Source: Agriotes lineatus (Eukaryota > Arthropoda > Insecta > Coleoptera > Elateridae). Taken from it: a DNA stretch of 64,000 nucleotides. Every line of letters begins with the position of its first letter. Positions within the stretch are counted from its first letter, which is position 1. The DNA lies in NCBI GenBank assembly GCA_940337035.1, contig OW679203.1:25739495-25803494 (forward strand), written 5' to 3'. Position numbers and translations under genes: made by a program. Positions 34,128 to 47,323 of this stretch are shown one piece after another. The notes beneath the pieces were generated by a model. That model was not told the DNA's origin. It did no database searches and saw nothing but the letters and a program-made list of their open reading frames with translations.

Positions 34128-37100
34128 GCTATGTACATCGTACTGCAACACTTGCCTATCATACGTTTTTCGTTCTGCCCTTCTTGGGGATATACCATCC
34201 AGACCCGCTTGGCATATCGTCCCTATGCAGTTTCCTCTAGTTCTTCAAACACTTTGGAGGAAATCGCTTGGAATGCAACCTGCAGCTCTGTTGGACAACA
34301 TTATCATAGCAGCTGAATCTCTCAAAAGGGATTGTGTCAGTTTGTAGTAATTTTAAAAGCGCCTTTATGCAGTGAAGTGATTTTCGAAGTTCCGCGAAGT
34401 TAGGCAGCGTTTTTGTTAATTTAAATATTAAGGTTTTGAATAGAAATTACCACCTTTAAGTCAATTTTGAGTATTTACCGTCAAGCTTCAATGGTTATAC
34501 TCAGCTTACCGTTGTCAGATTCAAGTAATTGCCATCATTGTGTCGTATTTGGTTGTTTATAGTCAAGACTTATTGTTTGAAAGTAGTCTCTTTATGCAAA
34601 TTTAAATTTTGTTGCCGTTAGATTGTTTGTCGTCAAGTTTACCGCATGTATTTAGTTTAAACGTTGCGCAAGTAACCTTACTAACCTTTAGTATTTTTAA
34701 CCTTTAACGAATAATCCATTTGATATTTATTGTTACGTACATATTTTCTACGTTAATATGGTTCATTTTTAATTAGTTGCGCTTTTCATTATCCTGCGCA
34801 TTTTTCTCTGTACAGGGATTCAGTCAGCTGTTAGAAAATGCAAGGTAAGGTAGGTCCAACTCAGCTGTTCGTTGGCTCGTAGTTAAAGCATTGCCAAGGT
34901 TAAATAAAAAAGGTTGGTTTCGTTGCTTCCATTTTCACAATGAGCCCATATGTGTTTTTTCCGATTTAGTCAGTAAAGTGGTGGCGTCTGGCATTTAACA
35001 CCATTGGTGATCCTCATCTCGCCCTAATTGGTATCGTTTGAAGCGAACCGCCCTTCTTCCTGATGTCTAAGCCGGACAAATAAGCCTGTTGCAGTGTAAT
35101 TAAGGTACAGTTAGGGTAAGATCTGAAATTCTGTCATCAACGTGTCGTAACGACTATGCCGGCCTGTAACACCATCACGCCAAACGACTCGTATGGCATT
35201 CGTCCGCGTGAAGATGTTGCAGTGCATTGCTACGCTTGCTTAAGAATCAGTGGCGGCTTGATTTGTTTCAAATTGACGTAAGAAATGTAAGCACTTTCTC
35301 TCTATTCAGCTTGACGAAGAAGCAGACCGCAGCTAAAATTGTCATTTAATTGTTTATGTTCGATTTTCCGATGGATTATTAGCAATTGACGAACAATTGT
35401 TCTGGATATCAATAGGAAGAAAAACCACCCACTTGATTTCAAAATATTACACAATTTTATAGGAAATGCAAATATATACCAGAAAAATCCCGTAAACGAA
35501 TTAAGTTGTGGTAATAATAACAACAGTTGTAACAGTGAGCAATTATATGAAAGTGAGAATATAAAATTGAGACTGTCCTTAACTTGTTAACGTTTTGAAC
35601 TAAAGAAATTTGAGACAAACTGAGTGCTACTGTTTTACTGTGAGATACGATGGTTGTTACGGACTAATGTGGAAACCGTGTTCACGAGTTAGAGAGCGAA
35701 AGAGATATGTAGAATCTTGAAAACGAACCAAACAAACTTAAATTGTTCTTGAAGCCATTTTGGTTGACAACTACGATTTACAGTACAGTATCTAAAAATA
35801 GTTCCATTCGTCCGTTGCAATTGGTTATTTATCTCCAATTTAAGCATCGCGGTAGATAATATATTCGAGAAGATTGGTAGAAACAAACCGATACCCGCTT
35901 TAATTTAGCTCGTTCAAGTTAATTTTCTTGGCATCCAATTCCAATCATGAAACTGGAGAATTCAGGTACAAGACTAAGGTTTACTCTTGTTGCAAGTTTC
36001 CATGCTGATTCAAATAATCAATCTTGCTAGTTATTTTTGATTAGGATTAAATATTATAAATGGTTCGGTGCGTTGCATCGAGATCGAGTAATCCAGGTAG
36101 GCTAAGAATGAGAAAAGGAATCGGCATCTGTTATCGACAGTTCAGACGAGCGGGTTTTAATAAAGCAAGCTTCAACAATGACTCAAATCACCTTCAAAGG
36201 GGAAATTTATTGCACACGGTGCTAACAATGTATTATTTCTAATTGTTCTGGCCTAACACTTGTAAACAAGAAATCGTTAAAGCGCTGCTTCTTGTTTTAA
36301 TCTCGCAGGAGTTAACCTTTGTAGAAGGAATAAAGCTGAAACCTTTTAATGGGCAATCCAGAAATAAATGGAGCAACACGTTATTCAAAATTATGGTGCT
36401 TCCAAGGGCTCAGAAATTAATGTTTAATAAACGTTAATATTGCTTTACAGTCGTAATTAGAAATGTGATATTGAAATCTGTAGGCCCATTAATACTTAAT
36501 ATCCGACTGATGCTCGTAATATCAGTAATTAAACGTCGTTTTCCAATTATTGCATTTGAATTATCGTAATTACTTCGTAACTATGGTCGAGAATTGACTT
36601 TGATTGGATTATAAACGCGCTCAAAACAACTTCTAACCTTTTTACATGTGCTGCGAAATTAGATGTCAATGGGGTATAAGCGCTAACTTGTATTTATCTG
36701 GTGCTGATTGGGATTACATTCGCTTCTTAATTAGCTGACGTAGTGTTTGAATGATCCAATGGAGAAATATATTGATATTTTATGCAGATGTGTTTTAAGA
36801 GACGACTACTTTGATTAACATCTATAATTCAACCATCTGGAACACATTTCTAATTTTCTTTTCGAAGTAAATATTATTTTTACCGCATTCGATAGCGTGA
36901 GACAGCACTAAGCAGATCGTCATATTTTCTCCACAGAAACGGTTTACAAAATAAATATTGGGAATTATTGTATCGCGTATAGCTTTAAATATGCTCCAAA
37001 TCCCAGTAACATTGTACAACAAAAACCGTAACCAAAATTGAGTCACTTTCCTGAAAGTTGTTATACCTGGTCGCAGTGAAATCACGCGAAATGCATCAGA

Positions 37101-38094
37101 TGCTGTCTACAAAACTCATTCAGTAAGGGGAAATAACATGCTTGTCGTAGAGCACTAAAAAGTTACTGCACTACTTTAGAGATATGCACCAAAACTTATT
37201 GCACAACTATAGTGCATTACAAATAGGGACTGTAATTGACATTAGTAAAATTCTGTGCTAAAAATATGAAATACATTTCCAATCAACAGTAAATAAAACA
37301 TGCATAATTTATCCCAGTCTGGCGTCAAAGGAAATATTCAGCTTGGGTTTAATGGTCATCGACTGTTAAGCTGGGCGAGCTTTGCAAAGTGAACATTGGG
37401 CGAACGGTTAGTCCATTCGAAAATAATCTGCAAGCGTCGACGTCGCTTTATACGCTCAAGTATCTTATTTCAGGGCTGCATCGCGATGCGGAAACGATAC
37501 GAAATTATTGCAGTACAGGGCACCAATAATTTCTTAAACTGGAAGGACTACCTAAAATTTCCAGAATAATTTAAGACGCAGCGGTTATGGGAACTCCAAT
37601 ATTAATAGCCTGTGATTTATGAAGCAAGTAGATCCGATAATTGTATATCTTCAAGAAAGTTAAAAAAGCAATTCGCACACTGCGAGCAAACATTGCTTAA
37701 TAGCCGCTGGTCAACTGTAAATCTAACGAGCCCATCCTGCGCTAGCGCCAGCGGGATTGCAAGAAATATATATTCCCATTCCTTTCTTTTATTTAACATG
37801 AGTTCATCATTTTATACTTTCTTTGACAGACGATTCCCACCCATGGGTATTATATTACCATACTACTCACCCTCTTTACTTCAATAGAAATGAAAATGCT
37901 ATTGCTCATTTTCCCCCTTTAATTTTCATCTTACGACTTCTATGCAGCCTAGTAGCCCCGCAGCTCCATCTCCAATATTCCATCTTGCCAGCTGTTATCC
38001 TGATAGGACTATCAGAGTTTGATAAATTCCAATAGAGGTATTTTTTATGGCTACACAGCTTTGGGCAATTCTGCTGGAGATTTTATTTTTGCAG
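34128..38094. other. No recognisable gene; possible retroelement leader near 35 kb
   Basis: Frames up to 92 codons, none recognisable. At about 34977-35030 the string GTGGTGGCGTCTGGCATTTA followed by CACCATTGGTGATCC resembles the leader just after the LTR in several insect Gypsy elements, and an ATGTCTAAGCC start follows, but the frame stops after seven codons. A cluster of four TAATTA strings spans about 36450-36740. Confidence 0.3.
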
Positions 38095-38530
38095 CCTCAG
38101 TCGTTTAATGTTTATACCTACTTGAGTAGTTTGTTTTTTCATTTTCTACAATTCATGATGATCTTCTTGCAGTATAATTTTCGTCCCCAAAAAATTATGG
38201 GGTGTTACTTAGGGACATCTTAAATAAAGTGGGTGTTATGGAACATCCTTGCGGAAGTCTCTGATAACAGCAATATTTATAGAAATTATGTTTTGTGCTT
38301 TTACGCAGGTAGTCTCGTTATTTTCCATTTTTTTTAGCTAACTGTAGAAGTGTACAGTTAGCTTAACTTAATACTTTCAATCTCTCTAAATCGGTTCTGG
38401 GTTTTGTTAGGGGTATGATATCATAAACACTTGTAAATCTACTAAAACTACTATTCCCGCTTGTTTCCTTTTTCAATAATCTGTTTTAGGCAGAGCAGGG
38501 GCGTTGCCATCGAAATCCCAATTGCTGTTT
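38095..38530 (-). pseudogene. LINE reverse transcriptase relic (same style as 457-2889 fragments)
   Basis: On the minus strand, from 38.51 kb down: LKQIIEKGNKRE (the RT block before the first Asp), a stop-ridden stretch where the catalytic-Asp block should be, LYTSTVS (about 38.35 kb), and then LPQGCSITPTLFKMSLSNTP (38.20-38.26 kb), the block preceding YADD. A weak continuation runs to about 38.1 kb. At least five stops and two frameshifts. The GCSITPTLF motif resembles GCCISPRLF at 2848-2871, so both likely come from one old LINE family. Confidence 0.65.
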
Positions 38531-41500
38531 GTCTTTTTATAATTTTTCCTATATCTTATTCTTAACTATTCTTCGGTAACGCCTAATAATAGAATTTAAT
38601 ACACGTATACTGCTATATATTTCTATGATTACATTTTAGTAGCTTTATAGGTAAAATAACAATAATTAGTAATCTATAACATAACCAAAAATACAGATAG
38701 TAACTGTAAAAATTTCCAGTAAATGTGAATTTAAAGCTCAGATTTCTTATAAAATAGCAGACCTTGTAAATAATTGATAGTATGATGCTCTTAGAATAGC
38801 ATTATTTTTGGGTAAAAGCTAACTTAAATCAAAGTAGACTTGGCATTCCATGCAACTATAAACAAAACTGTAAACAAGACAATTGGGGGCAGCTTCTTGA
38901 AGAGTTCAGTTGTGTTGCGAAGCTCCCAAAATAAATCATATTTTATGTGCGATTACGTACCCAAGTTTACCAAAAACTTGTGTTCTTATTGAGAGAGTGT
39001 GCCCAGGGTGATTTGTAGAAGTTTTCCTTTGTACTGACCTTCCGCAACCAGTAAAAGCGAGGCATAATTTGGTTCGGTGCAAGCAAGTATTTCAAAGTGA
39101 TTCTACGGAAAGCCAGCCAGCTTTCATGGTGCGTGTGCAAAGCGCATAGGTGAGCACTGTACGTGTGATGCACCGCAGCCCTATAGTGGGGCCCCCGGTG
39201 TAGATGGCATGAATAATTGTAACATAGGATCTTCTTATGATTCTTAGAAAATAACAACTCAGAAAATAGCAACTCAGAAAATAAAATGTACTTTTGATAT
39301 GATTTTTCGATTTTTAATAAAAACTTAGAAATTTTACCCTAATTTTTAATATGTAAGTTATTAAAATACATTTAAAAAGGGTTTTAACAAATTTACGAGG
39401 TGAAAATAAAATGAAATATCAAGAAGATTATTATAACAGTTACTGAAGAGAATTTGGAAGGTTCTATAACTAGATACAAGCAAGCAGAAGAAGCAAGAAG
39501 AAAATAAGATTTGGATGGAATTCGTTTATTTTAAATAATACAATTGATAAGAAGTTATCATTGGTTAAAAAGCTGTTAATTTCTGGATATGTTGGGGGAG
39601 TGCTGAGTACGTGTGGATCTATCAATGGTGGATAGCAGAGGAACGACTAGACTCAGGCTATTCTGTTGGTTACTGAGGACAGAGATTGCTAAAGTAGGAG
39701 CTAGGAAGAAGAATATTAATTAGGGATCATCTGTGATAGTAGCAAACTTGCTGTGAAGCCGTCAAAACGTCTTCTAAAACGTCTCTATAAGAATATCTTG
39801 CTGCTATGGTCTTATGTTTAATGGCTCTTGATATAACTTCTTTTCCTCTGAATCAATTTATTCACTTCGTCAGCACTAAATGCAACTGGTATTATTGCAA
39901 TATTCCCGCATTTCAGTAGCGTCATACACTTCTTACGTTATCAGATATATCACTTCGTTGACCGTAGTTGTGAAAATATAGGATTAGTTTTTCTCTTAAT
40001 CACTCTAAATTAAAGCATCGGATTTCTACTCTGCTTCCTCTTTGATAGTTTTAATTATACTGTAATGCTGCGCGAAGTAACGACTGGTATTTTTAATTGT
40101 CTTTTTACATATAAGTGCCTGTGGGGGTAGCCCAGAAGTTAAGAATTCGTATATTGCTTCGAGTGATTAAATTCAGAACCTTTTAGAGGGATGTATGTTG
40201 TTCTTTACATTACAGGTAATTTCTCTAAACAGAATTAAGCTTAAAACGTATGTTCATAGAAACTAACATAAAATAAATTTGAGTTGGGCGACGCCGATCA
40301 AGCACCGCAAGGGGTATGCAGCTCGTGTCACACGCTCTTTTGGCGGGCTATGAATTGAAACAAATTTAACTTTGAGGAATCCCAACCGTGTTTGAATGTT
40401 TAAACGCAGCACCGACGAGGAATTTGCGATCGTCTTTGAATTCGGTGGTGGAGCTGTAACTTGATCTGGCAACTTCGCAGAATCTTCCCGGTGGCCAGGA
40501 GGGTGCACCAGCCACGTAAGTTGTGTTTGTAACTAAGTACGTCTCATATTCAGTACAATTGGGAGATGCTCATAGTTTGCTCCTTTACGGCGTAATTACT
40601 GCTCTAGGCGAGTTGGTTGCAGGAAAGGGTGTAAACCTCCAATCAGAAGATGGACTGTTAGAAGTAGCTGCTGTTTGTACCAAAGATCGGCGGTCCAGAG
40701 AGGCTCCGGTATGCCTCTACTAGTAGGTGTGTGGTCCTGGATCTCTGACTGACAGCGACTCACCTTTGAGGTTAAGGCGAGCTCCAGGTCGGTGCGATGC
40801 GACTTGAGTGTCAGCTTTAGCTTGGCAAGATTAAGCGATGGCTTTGAGTTCGATCGAAAAGCCTTTACGGCTGTAGGCGTCTAAGTCTTAGCTCAACGGG
40901 CCTAAATCCAGTGGATCCTCAAGGTGGAGCTAGGCACGACTGGCCGCTGGAATAAAGTGTCTTTAACAAGTCTTCATGTACTATGCGGGCCTTCTATCAT
41001 CTCGATCTTTTTTTGAGGTAGTTCCGACAAGGACTCGGGTAGATAGCAGTTCGGGGACTCACTCATCGTTTTAAGTAAAGTTGGCGGCGTTTAAACTTTA
41101 GCGCAAACGTCACATTACTGTTGTACGTTTGTCTGCTGCGCGGAAACATTATTTAGGTACTACAACCACCTGGTGGTTATTACGGCCCTGGCAGTTATAT
41201 CTAACTTTTTTAACTTGCCCTTTTTCGTATTTTACGTTTAACAACGTTTTATATTATCACATTTCAGAGTAATTTCGACAACCCTTCAGGTTGCGGGGTT
41301 CATCAGGTTATCTATACAGTCTATGGTAATTATTCGTAAACAATTTCAGGGTGAAGTTTTCTGCTGCTTCCATGTTTGCTAATATCTTAACTTTGCGTGC
41401 GTTGCTGTAAGATGTATTTTTTTAACTGATTTATGCCAAAAGGCGTCAGTAATCAGATGCAGAATTGGTTAATTTATCGATTCAGGAGTTCACAATATTT

Positions 41501-43385
41501 TCGAAGTAGAACTGCCTGTTAGCTTTCCAAAACCTCAGGTACAGGAGTGTTATCGTTCTACCCTTGCGTGGTGTAACATTTTGTCAGTTTTACTTTTATT
41601 CAACGGTTTCATCAATAATAGATGGTAGTTTTTCAATTAGGACTTTTCCTATTTCGCTTAATCGATTTCGAGTGCTTTTATTTAGTCATATGCTTTTGTA
41701 CTTGCAATAAATCCGCATACTATTCGTTCACCGAATTTTGTGTGCCAATAACATAATTGCCTTTAGATTTGCTTCAAAAACTTCTAGCAGTAAAGCGAAA
41801 TTCATTAATGCACTGCCATCGTCAATAAACTAATTAACGCACTAGTCCCGGCACTTAAATAGTTTTGAAAAATACATTTGCCCATTGGCCTCTTTGTTTG
41901 TCTTGGATGTTGCATAATTTAAGTTTATTTATTGCCTCTGTATTGCTTTCTCTGTCTCTTAGACTTTATGCCACTTCCCATGTTAGAAATTTCGTTCTTC
42001 TTTATGTCTCGTTAAGATTGCGTGTATTCGTCCGTCTAAGAAACTATGTAGAAATATAATTTCATATAGTTTTGTTATTTATTCCGTTTACTTTTTATTG
42101 TGTGTTAGGTCAGACTAAAGATTGGTGCCGCCACTGCCCTTTTACGAACATGGAGAGGGATTGGCAACTCGTTCAACTTCATGGCATTGGCTCAAACTAG
42201 CGTATGTGCGATAGTTGGGTGTTATCATTTTTTGTGAAATGGCAGCCATTTCGACGGACCTTCAAAGTCGATGTCGGTAAATTTAATAATTATAGAGGCA
42301 CAACCACCAATCTGAAATTCCGTTTCCCGTTTCGTTGTGGTGCACTAAAGTTTTATTTCAACTCATAGTAGGATGTCTGAATAAATTCATTGTCCCACCA
42401 TTAATTTAGCGACGCTCCATACTAATAAAAGCAAAAACACTTCCTTTTCTTTGGAATTGAAGACTGCGTGTGTACGTGTGTTTTAGAACAAAAACTGATA
42501 AAAATTATTACTAAATATAGCACATATAGATTTCAACCGACTATACGTCGTTTGAAAATTAAATATTCGGGTGGGTAAAAATAAATACCTTATGTTAATC
42601 GAATGGTAAATTCAGACTGTGTTCGTTAATTTTCTAACAGCCGTTTAAATTAGTTCCTTATTACAAATAGCCATTTAAATTATATTAAGAAAAGAGAATA
42701 ATCGTGAAGCATTTAATCATTTTACTGCTAACAAACCAACAATCCTGCACGAATGCTGCAAATGTATCGCATTTTACTCATATTTCTTCTCTGTTTTGTT
42801 GCAGTTTCCGTGGACCCACAAACAATGGCGTGCGTTTTGCTCCAGCCAAACTGCCGCTTATGTCAGGTGAGTTATCAACATTCTGTCATTGCAACATTGC
42901 CTGCTTAAATAATTATCCACCCTACTTTTAATCTCCGAAATTGCAGCGTTCATGGAGCTTATCTGCACTGCGCGGCGGTCCGATTGGAAATATAAAATGC
43001 CGTAGCAAGTGCCAATCAATCGCTCCGGTTGCAACTGCAGCAAAAACGCTGACACTTCCCGTATCAGTGACGTAATTGTTGCCGGGAAATTGATGGGGCT
43101 GTTTATTGTGCTCTTTGCCAGACGGTGAACTACTATAATTAGAGGACGCTTCCAGTCAATTTCTCGGCCCTTATTTTTTAACGAATTGTTTACCAACTCT
43201 GATCAAGTTGTTTACTGGCGCATATATTCGGGCCTAAAATAAAAGAAATAGATTGCATGCTTTATTTACGTTGTGCATAAAAACAAGAAAATTAGATAAT
43301 GAAAGGAACAACATTGTAGCGGAACAACATTTGTCATCTAGAGAATAAGTATAAGTGTTTTCTATCAATTTAGCAAATCGATATA
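38531..43385. other. No recognisable gene apart from one exon candidate
   Basis: Frames up to 112 codons without motifs. 40.56-41.1 kb is GC-richer but carries no recognisable protein. A short exon-like segment is listed at 42805-42866. Confidence 0.35.
42805..42866 (+). other. Candidate small internal exon
   Basis: A pyrimidine-rich acceptor (TTCTTCTCTGTTTTGTTGCAG, here as TTCTTCTCTG then TTTTGTTGCAG) precedes 62 bp, open in all three frames, that end in TGTCAG followed by a consensus GTGAGT donor. Good splice sites on both sides of a less AT-rich segment are uncommon by chance, but no protein homology is visible and no neighbouring exon was found. It could be an exon of a host gene whose intron makes up this region. 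Confidence 0.25.
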
Positions 43386-44158
43386 CAGGGTGATTTAAAT
43401 TAAGTGCGCACCATTGCTATCGTTGTTATTATTAATTTTACAAAGTAGGTTAAATTAGCAAACTAGTAGTGTTTTTGGCGCTGATTAATATGCATTTAAT
43501 AAAAAAACAATCGAATAACTAGTTTGCGGCAAAATTAAAAACTTTTAGTTTTTTTAATGGAACAAAAACTTGAAATAAAAATTAATTTGTGATATAAAAG
43601 TCTTAATACACTATTGTCTTAAAATGAAGATCAAAGAAGTTAGGGGAGATTTTAGTTTACCTATATCAGCAATACACCGTAATTACGAAAAATTCATAGT
43701 AGGCTGCTACTAAAAACAAAAACAATAACGTAAACATCAGAACTGTCAAAATCAATTTGTCGTACGTTTGATTGTCGAAAGTAATTAGTGTTGTTTATTT
43801 ATTTCAATTAAAAACTTAAAACAAGCCTGCAATGGATTTTTACAGTAGAATAATGTATGTATTTATCTATAAACTGGAACATGCGATAACTTCTTTAGTA
43901 TTCATTTTAAGACAATGGTGTATTAAGACTTTTATATCACAAATTAATTTTTATTTCAAGTTTTTTAAAAAATATACAGGGTGCCTCATTTAAAAAAAAA
44001 ATTTGAAAATTTTGTCGCCAACGAGTTATTCGATTGTTTTTTTATTAACTGCATATTAATCAGCATCGAAAACACTACTAGTTTGCTAATTTAACCTACT
44101 TTGTAAAATCGATAATAACAAAGATAGCAATGGTGCGCACTTAGTTTGAATCACCCTG
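43386..44158. mobile_element. Palindromic element with CAGGGTG/CACCCTG ends (second family member)
   Basis: A 773-bp imperfect palindrome. The left end starts CAGGGTGATTTAAATTAAGT and the inverted right end matches with few mismatches; arms of roughly 260 bp enclose a non-palindromic centre of about 240 bp. TATA flanks both ends (43382-43385 and 44159-44162), as at 31272-32393. The right arm holds an extra TATACAGGGTGCC string (about 43974), perhaps the end of another member inserted in it. Non-coding. Confidence 0.75.
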
Positions 44159-44162
44159 TATA

Positions 44163-44949
44163 ACTCTCCTGGGTGGAATAAAATTGTAATTCTTTATTAA
44201 CCACTCGCTACAGTTACAGCTTCGCTGTGAAAAATTTGTATAAAATGTGTAATTGCTCTGCCGTTTTTGGCCATTCAGATTTCATGAAGCTACTGTCTTT
44301 GTAAGCCGCTTGCAGATTTAAATGTTTTTAGTTGCAACTGTAAGTGCAATAATTTGAGCACCTTTAAATGTGTACATCCGCCACGGATAACTGCTCAAAT
44401 AAGGTGTCACAAGGGATACACCATTTAGCTCGCTCGCAATAGTCAAAACAGTGGTACCTGGAAATATACCGAGACAAATAACTCAAGTTATTTACAGCAG
44501 CCACTTGTTTTCTCGGCCAGTGATGTTTAGCGGAAAAATCCGGCCAGGAGGATATATGCATCTGCTCATGTAAAAATGTTTGGATATACGAGGTTTGTGA
44601 TAAACCACACATACAATAAAAACAGGATAAACGTAGTTTGGTGCAGCGATTCCATCGCTAGAAATATGGAGAAATTAAGAGAAGTCTTGGTCATACGGCG
44701 TTGAACGCCAATTTGACTGACACAATTGTCGCCGTTCGAGTTGACGTCGTCGTACATGCGAAATGACGGGGAAAGAAAAATTGGCAGAGGCAGTTCAAAG
44801 TTTGACTATGCGCAATCGGCGTTGATCTACACGCTGGCAACGTGGACTTTCTCCAGGGATGTGTCAGGATAAGAAGGTTTATCCAAATATATCTGATCGG
44901 ACATCAAATGAAATTCCCTGGTACTTAATTGGGAGGTGTTACAGGATGA
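44163..44949. other. No recognisable gene
   Basis: Two short minus-strand frames (82 and 63 codons) without motifs. Left flank of the LTR retrotransposon. Confidence 0.4.
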
Positions 44950-44953
44950 AAAC
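44950..44953. repeat. Left 4-bp target-site duplication of the Gypsy element
   Basis: AAAC, repeated at 55255-55258. Four to six bases are normal for Ty3/Gypsy integration. Confidence 0.8.
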
Positions 44954-46553
44954 TGTTACGATACTTTTGGAGTGCCCCCCGTAGTATTGAACTTCTGCTA
45001 TCTGAATTTCTGAACTTGAATATTTATGGTTGGCTTTTGTCAATGTTTGCATGCTTTAACCTGGGTATAATTAGCTATATCTTATTTTTAATTACTCTTC
45101 TATAATTATCATGCAGTTTCGTAAGCAATCCCTCGTTTAATTACTCATATTTTGCAAATTAGGTTTATTCTTGCTATATTTCTACAAATATTTGGGTATG
45201 GCCGCTAGGCAACCGGTGATACAAATTGTTTCTAACTATTCCATTTGTTGCTAGAGCAATGTTATCTTCTCCTGCAGTCAAACTTGCCTGACTGGTTTTT
45301 TGGCTTCTCCTGGCCCAAATTTTTGGTTATCAGATGACCTGTGGGCTGGGTTTTTGAATTTTTCGGCTTTCTTTTCAAGCTAAATTGTCGTGCTAGTAGG
45401 TGTTCCTCTGCAGCTAAGTGCTTCATAGCCCTTTGGTAGGGCTCGCCTCTTCGAATAGATTGTTTGAGGGATCTGGAAGCATTTCTGCGTTATCGTGGAT
45501 GTTCGTAATGATTATTAGATAGCTACTTACTTGCATCCCTTCGCTTTTGGCGGATCTCCTGGACGCCTACTTTAGCGCGCTTCTTTCGGCTCACCCCCAG
45601 CTTGAGGTAAGACTAGGTCAGTTTCTTCTTAATCGGGAATACATTTGGGTTCTGTGCGTTTTTAGCCAAAAATTCCCGGTGGGAATTAAAACACTCCCCA
45701 TCTGCTTGAAATCCTTCCTGTCTGGAGCAGGCCTATCCCGTTCGACTGCACCCTGCTGGAATCCAGTTCGATGCACTGGGCCCTAAGATAGTCGCATCGC
45801 CTGTGAATGTTGCAACCCTCGTGGGCAACACTGAAGATTGAGCAACTGCTTTACACTCACCTGCAAGTCATTCTGCAGCCTCCACAGCTGGCACTGCCTC
45901 CCGCAGCTGCAGCCGCCCTCGTTGCTTCGCTAGCTACGTCCAACAACAGGGGAGCAAACGGAGAGATTAGGTTCTGGTAAACTTTCCTGCAGGCAAGACG
46001 TTATTGTAGATAATATGCATTGCGCCTGTTGTACTTTATAATTGAATCATACTGTTTCATGCCGTTAGCACTTCGGGCATGTGATTTAGGTGATAGGTTT
46101 CGTGCATCGTTAGTTTAGTAATATTTGGAATTTGTGTAATTAAATGTTAGGGCCGCCGCGCAATGACATGCGGTTACCCTCTGCTACTTGCTAAATTAAG
46201 GTCGTAAGGTTTACCTGTGTATTGCTCCGTTTGTGCCTTCGGGTCTCCTAGCCTTATTGACCTCTGCGTTATCTGAAAAATTTATAGAGTAGAACTTGTA
46301 GCTTTGAGCTTCACTTGTGTCCTTTCTGGACGTCGCGTTTACTCACCAGCTTGCATAACACAGTTCGGACGCCTTAAAGTTTCGCTGTCTTCATCACCAA
46401 AACAATAGTTAATATTTTCATGTCAAACCTTCGACGCGAAGTTAGGCACACTTCAGTAGCGTGTCTCGTAAGCCGACTTCGGGAGCGTTGTGGTTATTGT
46501 AGATCTCCGTTAACCGAGTAAGGGGCAAATCCAAGCCTTTGCTTTCTTTAGCA

Positions 46554-46560
46554 TATAAAT
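46554..46560 (+). promoter_or_regulatory. Possible LTR TATA box
   Basis: TATAAAT about 480 bp before the polyA signal, a plausible place for the start of R. No other evidence fixes the start site. The copy in the 3' LTR is at 54506. Confidence 0.25.
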
Positions 46561-47031
46561 ATACATAAGTACACTTAATGCATTTTTAATATGGACACCG
46601 TCGTTCATGTGTGGCCACGCAAGCGCACGCTGATTCCGCCCTTTAGAAAATTTTGAATATAGATATAGCGTCATTTAGGGCTAACCTTCGGGGTTAAAAC
46701 GTTAGCCGAGGTGGTCTTGTATTGCTCTGAGCCGGTATACGCGAAATTTTAAACTCGCTCCGCGACTCGCGCTTGATCAATTTATTTTCTTTTTAAACTT
46801 AATACTCGCTACGCTCCGTTGTAACCGCACAATGTTTTAATGTGTTAGTTCATAGTCATTGCTGCTCGTGGGCTACTATTTGCCCAATACTTATATTTGA
46901 ATTTGTATATACATTTACTATTGCATGTCGCATACTGTGTGTTCTTTGATGTTGGTAAAGATACTGCCTGCTGTGATATTTGTATTTAGTTTATGTTAGC
47001 ATTGCACTATAGTACGCACCAAACTCTTTGA

Positions 47032-47037
47032 AATAAA
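47032..47037 (+). terminator. LTR polyadenylation signal (5' LTR copy)
   Basis: AATAAA followed within 30 bp by GT/T-rich sequence. The 3' LTR copy at 54984-54989 would be the one used for genomic RNA. Confidence 0.6.
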
Positions 47038-47311
47038 GCTGTGATATTTTCTTTGGTGGTTGATTTGATTGTTTTCTTTGTGCTGCTGGAAATTGTCCTG
47101 ACCTTATGTACGGTCCGGCATAAGGATTAGAACTTGAGTCGTGGACCTGGCGCCCTATTTTTTTTTTATACTTTTTCAGCATAGCTGGAACCCTGCGACC
47201 CTCGCGGCGAGCTAGCCCAATTAGGCCGATAGTTACCAGCCGGCAAAACATCAAATATAACTTTCGCCAAAAGGTAAGGCCGACCGTCTATCTTCCCTAA
47301 CAAGAAGATTT

Positions 47312-47323
47312 TGACGCCCAACG
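47312..47323 (+). promoter_or_regulatory. Primer binding site, tRNA-Lys-like
   Basis: TGACGCCCAACG lies 9 bp after the 5' LTR. It matches 11 of 12 bases of the PBS complementary to the 3' end of tRNA-Lys(1,2), TGGCGCCCAACG; the following TGGGGC of the tRNA complement is displaced by a CTT insertion (CTTTGGGGCC). Lys priming is the norm for Ulysses/Osvaldo-type elements. Confidence 0.65.

Larger units (their letters stand above)
44954..47302 (+). repeat. 5' LTR (2,349 bp)
   Basis: Begins TGTTACGATACTTTTGG and ends CTTCCCTAACA, with TGTTA/TAACA inverted ends. It contains a possible TATA string (46554) and an AATAAA (47032). Small frames of 79 codons (sense, 45547-45786) and 87 codons (antisense, 46991-47254) recur in the 3' LTR only because the LTRs are the same; I do not regard them as genes. 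Confidence 0.95.

Noticed and set aside
34815..34850. CTGTACAG ... AAGGTAAGG exon-like segment
   Set aside because: Only about 30 bp, weak acceptor, and it sits in possible retroelement leader DNA.
41281..41325. Minus-strand CTGATGA ... CGAAA resembling a hammerhead ribozyme core
   Set aside because: The only good stem (CAACC/GGTTG) is not adjacent to the CTGATGA core and no stem I or III closes; the canonical fold does not form.
45547..45786. 79-codon frame repeated exactly at 53499-53738
   Set aside because: It lies inside the LTRs and repeats because the LTRs are the same; no motif.
46991..47254. 87-codon antisense frame repeated at 54943-55206
   Set aside because: Same reason: LTR sequence, antisense to the element, no motif.
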